A stretch of 64,000 nucleotides of DNA from Chromera velia (Eukaryota; Sar; Chromeraceae), in assembly GCA_018398765.1 (NCBI GenBank), contig JAHBMJ010003118.1:18139-82138 (forward strand), in the 5' to 3' direction. Shown here in pieces: positions 44,829 to 56,859 of the stretch; position 1 is the first letter of the stretch; every line of letters begins with the position of its first letter. The notes under the pieces were generated by a model. The model was not told the DNA's origin and did not search any database. It saw only the letters and a program-made list of their open reading frames with translations. Made by a program: the position numbers and the translations under genes.

Positions 44829-46026
44829 TATGTGTGTGTGNGCGTGTATAGCAACAGATAGAGAGAGAGGGGGGGGGGGAGAGAGAGCGTCTTTGACGGA
44901 GAAGAGGAGGGTTGCAAAGGACTTCAGAGATCGACTTGTTGTCAGGGAATCGGTCGGACACGCCCTCTTTCAGCTGCCTGTGAAGAATATGGAGCACTGA
45001 GACGAAGGAACTGCAAGGAGACGGAAAACGAAGAGAGCCAGCTGGGGTGACAGAAACGTTGTTTGCCATTCCAACCAACTCGCCTTCATGTTTGTCCCCT
45101 CGATCTGCTGGAGCTCTGATGCTGTCGGGTTCTTCCCTCTAGCATTCACGATGCCGATGTCCCACTTTTTCATTGTAACCCAGGTGTCTGGGAGAAAGGA
45201 CTTCGCACTGTCAGCTACCCACGAGCCGAGGGCGTTGGTAACGATCACGATTCGGACATTGTGCGCCTGTAGGGAGAAAGGGGGGAGTGGGAAACGTTGA
45301 GATGCGCGGGTGCACACGGAAGCACAGAATCGATGAAATCAGGCTCTACTCTTCATGCAAAGTACGAGACAAACCACGGCAAATTACGGGAACGAGCTTT
45401 GCAATGAGAGAGATAAAACCTCTTTCTCTCCCCGTCTGTCACTCTTTCTGGCTTCCCCCCTCTCTGCCTCTGTCGCGGGCAATGCCATACGAAACCACGC
45501 AAACGCGAGCACAGAAAGGGGAGAAGGAGAGAGCGAGGGGCAGAGGCAGAAAGAGACAAGAAGATACAAAAACGTCCCAGCCGTCTCCAAGACGCTACAA
45601 GAGGAGACGAGACGCGAACCATCTGACTGACTGACTGACTGACTGACTGACTCTCTCGTACATCCCCCCAATCACGCGATTGGCAACAGCGTCCACTTCA
45701 TCCAAGGCTTTGCTCTGGTCAAGAAGGAGGGGCGGTTGTTTCATGAGTAGACGTCCGAGTGGATTCGGATCGTCAGGGATTCCCAAGGAGACGGGTACTT
45801 GTGTCTGTAGCCACGCCGTCGGCATCACTGTGTCGTCCCAATCGAGTATGAGAAGGTTATAGCGTGCAAAAGATGATAGACCAGAAGAGGGCGCTTCTGC
45901 CTGATTGCTAACCGGCGGTTTCTCTGCTGGACAGGACTGCAGTTTCGTTCCTTCTGCGACTGATTCGGCTCGCTCAGTCTTCTTTCCAGACTTCTCAGTC
46001 TGGTCTTTTTCGTTCTTTTGGGGCAT
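43050..46026 (-). CDS. HAD-superfamily phosphatase-like protein
   Basis: Five-exon model (minus): 45652-46026, 45084-45266, 44350-44550, 43580-43840 and 43050-43160. All introns are phase 0, giving about 376 residues. HAD motifs are visible in order: motif I DWDDT (62-66; nucleophile Asp62, with Asp64 and Thr66), motif II VTNA (134-137) and motif IV GDQEAD (229-234). The KIQAF junction at the start of exon 3 matches the W-K-x-x-AF segment of a conserved protist/algal HAD family that also has DWDDTxxPTxWL. After motif IV come the KTIAVVKQFIRFSDAP strand and helices typical of that family. Intron 2 starts GCGAGT, a probable GC-AG intron. The exon 3 end (44350, inside a GTCA repeat) and the short last exon are the least certain. 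The substrate cannot be told. Confidence 0.75.
44040..44349. repeat. GACT tetranucleotide tract in intron 3 of the HAD gene
   Basis: About 300 bases of GACT/GACA tetranucleotides with interruptions lie directly downstream (coding sense) of the exon 3 donor. A smaller tract of the same unit lies at 45623-45651, directly after the exon 1 donor. Confidence 0.85.
44563..44850. repeat. TG minisatellite with 58-bp higher-order period
   Basis: A TG tract carries TGTATGTGTGTATG variants that recur at 44589, 44647, 44705, 44763 and 44821, a strict 58-base period. It fills the part of HAD intron 2 next to the exon 3 acceptor and includes one ambiguous base (N at 44841). Confidence 0.9.
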
Positions 46027-46455
46027 CGGAACTGCGCCACAGGAAAAGATTGTGACAAGACTGCCGTGAATCACAACAAAGAAGGACACATCTCTGCATC
46101 ACTTACATACTTCGTGCTCTTCAGAAGACTGCCAGTGCCTTCTCTCAACACTTGCATGTTGCAGCCTCAAAGTGAACATGCATCTTTCCTTTTTGTTTCC
46201 CCCTCGGGATTTTTGTGGCGTGGCCATGGCGTGGCATGGCGTGGCCATGCATAGTGTGCATGGTCCCGGAAAGCGAAGCGGGGGGCATGCATGCACTTAC
46301 CAAACAATCCCCTGTGGCCGGGCCGGCCCACGCATGCATGGATTCGCCGGGCCGCTCGTTCTGTTGAACGTACGTTAGAATCTTGATCTTTCAATGCAAT
46401 TCTTTCCCGGGCACAATGCACGGACACAGCGTGTCTCAGTACTTCATTTGCCTTC

Positions 46456-48496
46456 ATGTCGGTCTCTGGTAGTGGCGTTCTGAAGTCCCGGGACCCCGCG
46501 GAGGGTCGGGAGAGGGAGACGACTTCTTCGTCGAAATCGAAATCGAAGTGTCTGACCTTGTTCCCCACTTGCTGCGATTTCAAATGGAAGTACTTCAGAG
46601 AGAAGGGACCCCTGTGGCAGACGCTAACGCTGGCATTTCTCGAGGTGCTTGTGTGGGTTCTAATAAGAATATTGGACCCTCTTGGGGACCCCGAGAACGA
46701 ACAGCAGGAACTGCTGGAATTGGTCAGCTTTTAGTCACACATGTAGCAAACTGTGTACCTGGGTGTTGCGGTTCCTTGGAGGGACTTTTTGAAGGTAGGC
46801 ACATTTACACATTACATCAACACGCTTCCGTGCAGATCAATGACAACATCGCGAGTGCCTCCTGTTTGTCCCAATGGATCTCTGAATACTTCCTTCCTCT
46901 CCAAGAGTTTTGGGTCTTCAAGGGAGTCTTGGGGGCATTCTGCATGCTCTCGGGGGTTCTGTACGGATTCACCCGGTTCCGTCGGTGGTCTCACATTCTC
47001 CTGGAGGCCTTCGCGATTGTGTTCACCACCATCATCATGCATCTCCTCTCGATAACCTACATCAGGGGTGCACAGCAGCACGCTGCGAATGTTGAAAGGA
47101 GGGCAAAGAGGGAGGACCCCCCTGTGAAGCTCCCAAAGTTTCTTGAAGCAGGGGGGTGTCTTTGCAGTACTTTAGGACGCTGGGCAAAAATAGCAGTCGC
47201 TCTGTTGTCACCAAAACGAGCAAAAACTGCACTCCACTGCAGTGCGATTGTCCTCCTGAAAATCCTACAAGACTATTTGGACATCGCCACGGATGTCGCT
47301 GCTGGGGTCCTCTTCCTCTACGGCGCTTCAGGAGACGGCACAGCAACCTCGCTCCCTCCTGAGACGCAATGGGGGGCAGGTGTGACGATTTTGGTCTTCT
47401 CTACTGTAGGTGCGCTGTGTCTGGCCATAGAGTGGTCTGTGCCGGACATGAAGGAGCGTTTGTGCGTGTGGGTGTACACGGGGCAGGTCACCAGTGAGGT
47501 GGGGATCCTGTGTGCGACAGGAATTTTGACGGCAGGCACATGGAACGAGTTAGAGAAGAATGAGCTGGACAAGGTGGTTGCCGTGTTGAATCTTCTCTTG
47601 AGTGCTCTCGGGATCCCGCTGGGCCTCCTGAAATTGTTTGTGAATGGAGCTGATGCAGAGTTCAACAAGGTGGGTTGGGGTATGTGCTTAGTGTATTGTT
47701 GGTGCATGGTGTATATCAATGAATGCAGGGCCATTGACTGTTTTGCTGGTACATGATGTGGTGCGCTGCAGGGTCCTTAACTGAATGTCTGAACGCATGT
47801 GCAGCTGGTTGGATGGGAGTGAAACACTTCACACGCACCGGCCTCCACTGATTTTCCTTCTGTCACAAATTGTAAAGACTGAGAGATTTAATCTTCCTGT
47901 GACCCGAATGAAAAGATTTGCTGAATCACATGGCATCCTTCGATTGGATTGATTTGTCTGCATCATGATTGCAGGTGATCTCGTCTGTCGGTGAGATGAG
48001 CAGGCGCGTGAGCCACCGGCTGAGGACAGGCACGGGAGGGCGGAGGTGCCAAGAGAGTATGCCCTCTGTGAGCATGAGACCGGAAGAAGCAGAGGTCTTT
48101 AAGAAGTTGGAAGGGGAATTTGAGGGGGGTATGCAGGGTGTGAAGGGATCTGCTTCTGCAGTGCGCCCTCGTTGTCTTTCCGACGTTTCAAATCAGCAGA
48201 AGGCCCCGTCTCCCATGCAGGCAGGGGAAGCCCGACGTTCCTCCTCAGCATGTGGGGCCGTGAGGGAGGCAGAGGAACCGAAGGGAGGCGATACCATTGA
48301 CGACTTGGATGAATCAGATGCTGCAAATGTGATGGATCATCTTTCTGAGACAGGTGGTGGTATGGGTGGAGAGGGAGACCTATTCGGGTTTGAGAGGATT
48401 AGGGCGTCTCCACTGGGGTTAGGCAAGGGAGGGGGGAGAGAAGGGGCGTCAGGGAGAGTGAGGGGTCGTGGATCCTCTGTCCCCTCAATGGTCTAA
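46456..48496 (+). CDS. Multi-pass membrane protein with DIATDV motif
   Basis: Four-exon model: 46456-46722, 46747-46794, 46836-47669 and 47975-48496, about 556 residues. Intron 2 is only 41 nt (GTAGGC...GTGCAG), intron 3 is ordinary (GTGGGT...TTGCAG), and all junctions are phase 0. Intron 1 would be just 24 nt (GTCAGC...ATGTAG) and contains two in-frame TAGs, so it is either an ultra-short intron or a lesion. Hydrophobic segments include LTLAFLEVLVWVLIRIL in exon 1. Exon 3 has VLGAFCMLSGVLYGF, LLEAFAIVFTTIIMHLL, LQDYLDIATDVAAGVLFLY, VTILVFSTVGALCLAIEW, VGILCATGILTAGTW and VVAVLNLLLSALGIPLGLL. The DxxTDxxxxxxxY pattern in one helix recalls XK-related scramblase-type proteins, but the match is only a motif. 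The C-terminal 173 residues are soluble and Ser/Gly-rich. Confidence 0.7.
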
Positions 48497-50424
48497 TTGG
48501 TTGATTGATTGATTGGTTCGGTCTGTCTTGTTCCTTCAGCTAGGTGGGGGTTGGAGGGGAGAGAGGGCTTCTGTGGGAAGCTGTCCAGACCAAATAGAGC
48601 ATGAAAAAGGGAATTTTAAGACGGGTCGACTTTCAGACCTTGGCAGCATCCTTTTTTCACAGCACCTGTTTTAAGAGAGACAAAAACGACTGTCTCAGAC
48701 CCACCTACCTTAATCCACTCTACGTTGACCTCCCCGCATCCGCATCCGCATCCGCATTTTCGCGTGGCGGTTTGTCTCAGTCAATTGAGAGTTCCTACCG
48801 CAATTCAGCATGCATTTTCTTTCATACAGTATGAAAGAAAATGTATGAAAAGAATTCTGTATGAAAGAAAATGCCGTCAGTTGAGAGTTCTTACCGCAAT
48901 TCAGCATGCAGACATCTGTTCGCATACATCCCCATGGACGTACGCACTGATACGTCGAAGAACTTCCTTACCTCTTCGGGCAGGTGTGCGCAGGAGAGGG
49001 GGTGGAGAAGAGAAGTCTCCAAGGGATGGGAGGGCAATTTCCTCTGCAATCAACCTCATTCCATCAAGCGCTGCTCGCATGAGAAGGGGAACAGAGAAAT
49101 TATTACGCCTCTTATGGAGAAATTGTTAGGTATTTGTTTTTTGCCTTCAAACTCAAACTCTCATCTGCAAGGATACGCCATCACCCAGGTACCGCCAACC
49201 TGAAAGTCGGTGGGGATGGGTCAAACGGGGTGCGGGGCTAGGTGCGGGGAAGTCGTGGTGCAAGAAAGGACAGAGGAGAGGAGCAACGGAGGGCCGGCAT
49301 AGTCAGGTGTATGGGGGCTCGGGAGTCGTCCGTCCACCTTGTCGATTGTCTTCCCCTACCCTCTCCTTTGTTTGTTCTGCTTGTCTGGCTATGCCTGGCT
49401 ATCCCGTCTTCACTTCCTCTCTGTATCCTTAAAATATTTAGGACTCTCTAGCTCACTGGCTCAGTCTACTATCCCGTTAGCCTTGCTGAGGCGTCCCTCT
49501 ATTCAGGTGTCTAGCATGTTCTATTTGCTGGCCGGGGAGTAGACTCATTGGGAAGAGCTGAAACACCAGAAAGCCCAGCCTGGTATATTATCATTGACAC
49601 CCAATTCGTGGAAGGAGCTTATCTTTATTCAAATATATCAATAAATCATATATTGGTTTTCAAACTTAATTACAAAATGTTATATAGCTAGCATCATTTT
49701 ACTTTTTTCTAACTTTATACTATAGCTTGTTAACTCACCCTCCGTCTGCATGACACTAGGTCGACAATCTGTCAGACTTTCCGTATGACCATTACCGTGA
49801 CTATGACGGTCTGGTTTTCTCTATCAAAAACGAACAAAGACAAAGGAAACAATGGATGCGAGTGGCATTGGGAGTCACCCTTGTTTCCTTTCATAGCATG
49901 CTGCACGGACTACCATGAAGGCCTGCACTATAGCCTGCACCCCAGCGTAGCAGCGTACTGGGCGGCGGGATTGGTAAGATGCGGCGCTGGATGACGCCTC
50001 TGCACTCCCTCTGCAGCGCCTTTTGGCATTCTCTTTATACTTTAGCCTTATAGGCCAAACAAAAAAAATACTTCCGCACGAGGGGCTACTAAGGTTAGCC
50101 TGGTGGGGGGGTCCCCCCCAAGTAGGGCCCAAACTCACGTTTATTATATAATTGACTCTTATAAAGAATCATAATATAGATGACCCACAAAAAAAGAAAA
50201 AAGACAACTTGAACCCATGAATATTGAGTTTTCTTCCTTTTTTTTTCATTAGGACAGCACATGTGATGGTTAGGGCCACTTTGTGGCTATTTGTAGCAGA
50301 AACCAGGTCAGAACTTCATTTGTCGAACCTGGGTTTTGAAAACAATGAATTCATTCAATCGACACTTCAAGTTTATGACTGCATTTCTTCAATGCACTCA
50401 GCATTGCACTCTGAATACACGCAT
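48497..50424. other. Intergenic stretch between convergent genes
   Basis: The plus-strand membrane-protein gene and the minus-strand RNB gene converge here. Contents are a GCATCC microsatellite (48735-48758), the palindrome with flanking duplication (48781-48910) and AT-rich DNA (49560-50220). A 77-residue frame at 48601-48834 is probably chance. Confidence 0.4.
48781..48910. mobile_element. Palindromic TTTCATACAG element flanked by 34-bp direct repeats
   Basis: TCAATTGAGAGTTCCTACCG... (48781-48814) is repeated at 48877-48910 with three mismatches (34 bases). The insert between them carries perfect 17-base inverted repeats, CATTTTCTTTCATACAG (48813-48829) and CTGTATGAAAGAAAATG (48857-48873). 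Confidence 0.7.
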
Positions 50425-53400
50425 TTACGATTTTTGAAGCGGATTGAATTCTTTCGGAAGGACGAAATCCTCCTGCTTCCTTTCGTATCCCTTCCCCTTT
50501 TTCGAAATGCTTTTCTTCATGTCTCTCTTCCCCCTTGTTTGCTCCGACTGCCGACCGCCTTCTCTCGATGACTTGCGGTCTGCTCGAATTGGTCTCTTGA
50601 ATGACTTCGCCGCAAAGAGAAGCGACGGGGCACGTCTGGATGAAGCGGCCGTCTCCTTCTGCTCGTTCGTGTCAGACAGAGACGAGTTTTCAGCAGCTGG
50701 ACGCTTCTCTCTGAACAGATACGTTTTCTGTTCCTCGTCCTCTTGCTCTCCCTCCCCTGTCTCCCTTCCGCCTTCTGTCGCCCCGTCTGTCTCCTCCTCT
50801 TCTTGGGCATCTGAACCGACTGGGTGAAAGATCTGCTCGTTGAACAGCTGAGAGCACACAGACCGAACGTATGCATGAATTGTTATTCTACGTTTCAAGC
50901 AGATACTGAAAGGACGCTTAGAGAGACAAGACAGAAGGGCACATGGATGGTTCATGCATGATGGCCGTTACTGAAGAGAAAAAGAACACAGACTGAAAGA
51001 GGGATCAAATCTTCTCTGACTGGTAGTTTTCTGTCAGCCTGACACCTACCCACAGTCATGCAGAGACACTGGAAGGAAGAAAAGACCGTTCGTCCCAGAG
51101 AAATCAAATCTTCTTCATTCATTCCCTCCATTCTCTTGAAGGAGAGGCATGCAAGGAGCGCGAGAGACAACAAAACATTCTCCAGATCAGTCCGGACAAC
51201 TACACGGATATGATGGCACCTAGTGAACGACTGAGTGAGTGAGTGAGTGAGTGAGTGACAGACGGACCTTCGAGAAGATGGCCTTCTTCAGTTGCCGCTG
51301 CTGCGCTAGGGCGAGGTACCTGCACATGCAGTCGCCATTCAGAGAATCGGAAAATTGCAAAGGAAGCAAAGGTGCGTATGCAGAAAGATGGGTGCGATGT
51401 ACTTCTGCTTTGCGTTTTTTTTTTCTTTTCCAGCCCGCAAAGGGAAAAGGAACCGCCCCACGAGACAGAAGCCCGGGACGTCCTCACAGGATACCGAAAG
51501 CCGTGGCACTATGGGTACCGCGTCAAAGAGATTCATGTGCACAGTCCGTGCAGCCACAAAACACAAGTAGTGTAGTGCATCAAAATGGAAACACATGTAA
51601 AAAAACAAAGAAGAAGAGAAGGCTGAAAAGAGAGAGGAAAACAGTTGGCACATGCAAAGAAGAACGACTGCACAACTCCACAGGACGCAGCATACTTACG
51701 AGCGCAGGGGTTTGGTAGCGAATCGTTTCACTTTGCCGTCTCTCCCATAGCTCCCCACTCCCCCTTTCACTCCCTCAATGATTTCAGAAACTTCCGCCTC
51801 AGGCCTGCACATAATGATAAACAGGTGGAAGAAAGTCTGGTGGGTCTGTTGAGGTAGGTCCACCATGCCAAGTACGGGACAGAGACATTCAAACTTTCCG
51901 TCTTTGAGTGATTGCTTCCTTCGAGACGTACAACATGCGCCCCCCCCCCATTCATTCATCAAATGATGAGTTCAGCGAAGTTGGAAGAAAACGTCGAGAG
52001 GAAAACGGATGCATGCAGAGATGCGCTCTCCTTCCCTTTACCACTCTGATGAAAGTGGAGGACTGTCAGCAGGGCTATCGGCAGCACAACGCATGATACG
52101 ACTTACCGAGACCGTTCGGAAGAAGGCACACAAACAAGTCTGTCTACCTTGGTGTCTTTCTTTCCAGACAGACAGATCGGGGGGAAACAAGGAGAGCTGC
52201 TTGATCCAAAGAAAGCTTGAAGGGACACCAAACTCTCGTATTCTCTCCACACAAAAGAATTAAGGAAGAAAGTCTCAAATAATAAGCACTGGAAGCTGGA
52301 ATCAGGGAAGTAAGTGTGAATGTGCAGAAAGAGAAAGAAGCGAAGCCCTAAGATCTCACACTTACAGGATTGTTGCTGCCCCTTGTGCCTCCAGGAAGGA
52401 CGCAGATGCAAGAGAAAACAGACGGAGAAGGCGGCCCGTCTGCATTCATTCATTCAATTTGACACACACAAAATAAAACAAAACAACAGGAAGGACGCAG
52501 ATGCAAGAGAAAACAGACGGAGAAGGCGGCCCGTCTGCATTCATTCAATTTGACACACACAAAACAAAACAAAACAACAGGAAGGACGCAGATGCAAGAG
52601 AAAACAGACGGAGAAGCCGGCCCGTCTGCATTCATTCATTCAATTTGACACACACAAAACAAAACAAAATAGGACAGAACACAATTTCTCTACAAGCCGT
52701 AAATGAGAACATCGATACGCAATCTCTTTGGGGAACAAGCAAAGGCCCTTTTCCTTTTTCTCTTGTTCTGTGTGATACCTTCTCCCTGCCTTCTCTCTCT
52801 TCCACTTCCCCTGGCGACAGAGTCGAACGACTTTGAAGAACCCGCACGCGTCAAATACGGAAAGAAAGTATCCATCCGCCTGCCTTTAATCCTTTTGGTG
52901 GTCAGAGAACACAGGAGCAACGCCTGCATGCCTGCGTGACTTGACTGACTGACCAACGAGAACCCGATCTCCGTATCACTCTCCCCTTCGAGTCCCGACT
53001 GTTCATTCACAATTTCCCCCAATGACCCCTCTCCCTCCAAGTTCTCTTTCTTCTCTTTGTCTGCCGAGAACTCCCCCTCCTCAGACCCCCCTGTCTTCCA
53101 GGAACTTCCATCCAACCCCCCTCTATTGCACCCATCAAAACAACCCGCGGCTGCTGCCAAGAGACGAATGTCCCGATCTTCATCTTCTGCGGTGCTCCCG
53201 TCTCCATAAGTCTCAAACCCCTCCCAGGCTCCCTCTCCGCCCTTCTCAAGGAAATGCCGAAGTAGGAAGCCAACTTTCTGCTGTGCCACGGGAGTCGTCC
53301 GTCCGAATAGCGCAAAGCCGACCTCGGCCTTGGAGACGTCTAGGGCCTCTAAAAACTGCATCCCCTGGTCCCTAGAGGGCAGCTCAGCATCTTCTCTGAT

Positions 53401-53818
53401 GGGTATAGAGACGGCGACACAGAGATTCTCCCGGAAAGACGACAGGGCGGCCGCCTGGCGGACTGAGTAGGGCAGCATGTGTGAGACTCCTTCGCTGCTA
53501 CCCCACTTCTGCAAAGGCAGGGGGAAAAAGGGAAGGAAACAAAAACAGAAGGAGTGTTGGTATGCTAGATCTACGCTTTCCTTGCTTCTCTTCTCTTCTC
53601 TCTCCTTCAGCACAGAGTCGCAAACCGGATGGACAGAAATCTAGACAGGTGTAAGGACGCGAGGGCCATGTCCTTACCAACTCTCTTCTGTTTGTCTTCT
53701 CTTTGTGTGTGTGTGTGTGTGTGTGCGTGTCTGTGCGTGTGCGTGTGCGTGTGCGCGTGTGTGTGTGTGTGTGTGTGTGTGCGTGTGCGTGTGCGTGTGC
53801 GTGTGCGTGTGCGCGTGC

Positions 53819-53856
<38 letters not shown>

Positions 53857-56821
53857 GTGTGTGTATGGGTCGGTAGATCCATGCTCTCCTCCCCGCTGAC
53901 TGACTGACTGACTGACTGACGCTTTTTCGGTTCTCCCTGGCTACACGATCTAGAGAAGATCCCCTTTGGACGAGACGGTCGACGTCTGCGATCGCTATCA
54001 GAAGCTCTCTGCACAAAGCACTCATGCAGTCAGCGTCGCATGCAGTCAGTGACACCGACGGATGAATCTAGAATGATGCGTCAGCAGAATCAAGACTGAA
54101 CTGAGCGAGAGAAAGAGAGAAGAGAAGAGAAAGATAGAGACATAACAGCGGAAACAGGAAGCTCGAGAGACGCACAAAGAGGCAAGGCCAAAGAAAAAAT
54201 GCGGATGGCGTCCTTCCATCAGGCCGGCAGACCGCCTGACCGTCTCACAGGATCCAATGCAAACCCGTCGTCTCTATGCATGGATTTATTTTCATACAGA
54301 ATTCTTTTTCATACAAAATATGTATTCTGTATGAAAATAAAGGCAGACCGCCTGACCGTCTAACGGGATCCAATGCAAACCCATCGTCTCTAGTGTGTGT
54401 CTCTGACGGGTCTATGCTCAGCAGTCTGAGGCCTCTGCAGTCCCTCAGAGGCACTCGCAGAGTCCAGTCATCCTTTCCTGCCTGTTTCCCTTCCTTTCTC
54501 CCTTGCGTCTGTTTGGAGCTCCGTAGTCCTACAGGGAGATCGGCACCCCCTGCAAGAAATTGATTGAACAGACGGATTTGAGTTGTAGAAAAGCACTCTG
54601 TCACTCTATTCAGAGATCCATCCGTATCGCGTGTGGGACTCAGTAAATAGACAGTCGGTATAGTGAAAGGGCGATCGTTTCACGACTTTATTTGACGCGA
54701 AATCGGTCAAGTTTGTAATTTTGATTTTGTTCTTTCAGAAGTGCGAGCTGTTGACCCATCCTGACACCCTGTCTCCCCCCTGACCTATAAGTTTCCTCCC
54801 TGGCTCATGTGCGAGATATTCCACCCGTTCCTCGTGCTCGTCTTCACGTTCCGCTGATGCCTCGTGAGGGGAGGAGGCTCTCACCCAAAAACAGAGCCCG
54901 TCCCCGTCTCCTCCACCAGACACGCATCCCTCAAGGGCCGCACGCCGTGACACTCCAGTGATAAAAAAAGTCTCTGCCCTCGTGACTGCAGAGGCCGTCT
55001 CTTCCATACTTACTTCCCTGTCCTTTCCCGTCTCCCCCATCTCCTCCGAAGACAGGCACAAAAGGCCCAAATCTTTTAGAAGTGTCTCGGCCCCTTCTGG
55101 GGACACGGGACGGTCAAGGGCCTTCAGGACCTGCTCTGCCATTTTGGGAGGGGCCGCTCTCTCCTCCGCTCTCTCTTTGTTGGGCTTCTTCCAAGCAGAA
55201 GTCTCTGAAGGGGGTGCGAACGGAAAAGGGGCAGAGATGAGATCGAAATGTTTGTGCGTTTTCTAAGAAAGCACTGAAGTGGGACATGAGAGTGCGAAGA
55301 GACGTGAAGCCTATCGAGACCCTCCACGTGCATCAGGCCCTTGGATGCAGTGCTGTGAGTGAATGCTTGAACGGAACAGGAAAGAAAGCCAAAAGTTGAC
55401 AGTAGAGGGCCCCCAACTCAGCGGACGGACGTCCCACTGATTAAAAGGGGGTGAAGAGGACTCAGGACAAACAGTGAAAACGTCGAAGTTGTACTCCAGA
55501 CTGAAGAACAAACACACGTACACACACGTACACACATACACACACACACACACGCACGCACGCACGCACGCACGCACGCACCCAGGCACGCACGCAAGAG
55601 ACTTGTCCGAGTTCCTCCCCATGCAGCAGTCAGTTTGTCTGTCGGCAACGTTTTCCTTTCGGTTCACTTGGCCACCTACCTACCCCCTCGCTGACCTACC
55701 TGCCCTTCGTTGTTCTGCCGCGAAGATTCGGAGGGCCTCGACAAAGCGTGACGGTCCGGGTGCACACAGACGAGCAACATGTTCCCTTGTCTCTTTTTCT
55801 TCCTTCTCTGCATCCCCGTTCTCTCCTTCTGCTTCGGCAGGTGAGGTAGAGAAGGCCTCTTCTTCATCTCTCTCTCTTTTGGACACAGTCCCTCCTGCCT
55901 CTGCTTTCTCCGCCTGCCCCTGGGAAGAAGATGAGGCAGGGAGACTTCCGAGAGCTTCTTGGGCAGTCGCGAGGAATTCACGGAAGTGCTCTCTCTGCAC
56001 ATTGTGAGTCTCCTTGAAAACCCAAGCCAAACTAGAGACGCGCATCGTGTGCTTGTCAGCACCCTCTCCCGTCTCCGTGTCTGCTTCAGTCTCTCTGTTC
56101 CTTTCCATGACGGCTGTGGGTGCTGGCGGTTGGATGAGTGCCTTGTTGGTCATCATGCCCAGACAGGCAGCCAGACGCAGCGCCAGGAGTAGTTCAAGGT
56201 CGATGTTCCCTCTGTTCTCTGTATTGGGGCAAGGCACGGAAAGATGCAGACAAAGACAGAAAGAATGCGTTGCAGCGATCAAGGAGCAGCAGAGAAAGAA
56301 AGACGGTGCAGAATTTCTCTCTCCTCTAAAAGACAGCTTCAGATACTCGCTTGTTGGGGGACGAGTGAAAGTGTGTGCTTGTGTGGGAGTGAACTGAAAG
56401 GCATCGAAAACGGAAATTTGGAATTTCTAGAGGAAGAGAGAGCACGCGAGCACTCACCTGATTGGTCGTTCCCATTCTCTCCCTTTTTCTTTTTTGACTC
56501 TTCGGCAGCCCTCGCCTCTCTTCTCACCGCGTCCTGCGAGACAGTAGAGGGGGGAGGGAGAGAGGAAGGGAGACACAGAACAACAGCAGAAAAAGACTTC
56601 TTATTGGTTCGCAGACATGAAAAATAGTTCTCTCTCCTCAGCCCTCAGACCTATAAGCCCGAGAGCAACAAACGCGAGAAACTAGAACAAAAAGAAGGCT
56701 GCCTACAGGAAAGAATACATTGCTATCCCCATTCTTCACCGAACAGCAGACACACCCTCCTTCTCCCCCGGGGGCGCCAGCGATATCTGAAGGAGCTCAG
56801 AAGCACCCTCACACACACTCA

Positions 56822-56859
<38 letters not shown>

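Noticed and set aside
44528-45078. Thr-His and Cys-Val repeat proteins across the TG tract
   Set aside because: Dinucleotide microsatellite read as protein; part of an intron of the HAD gene.
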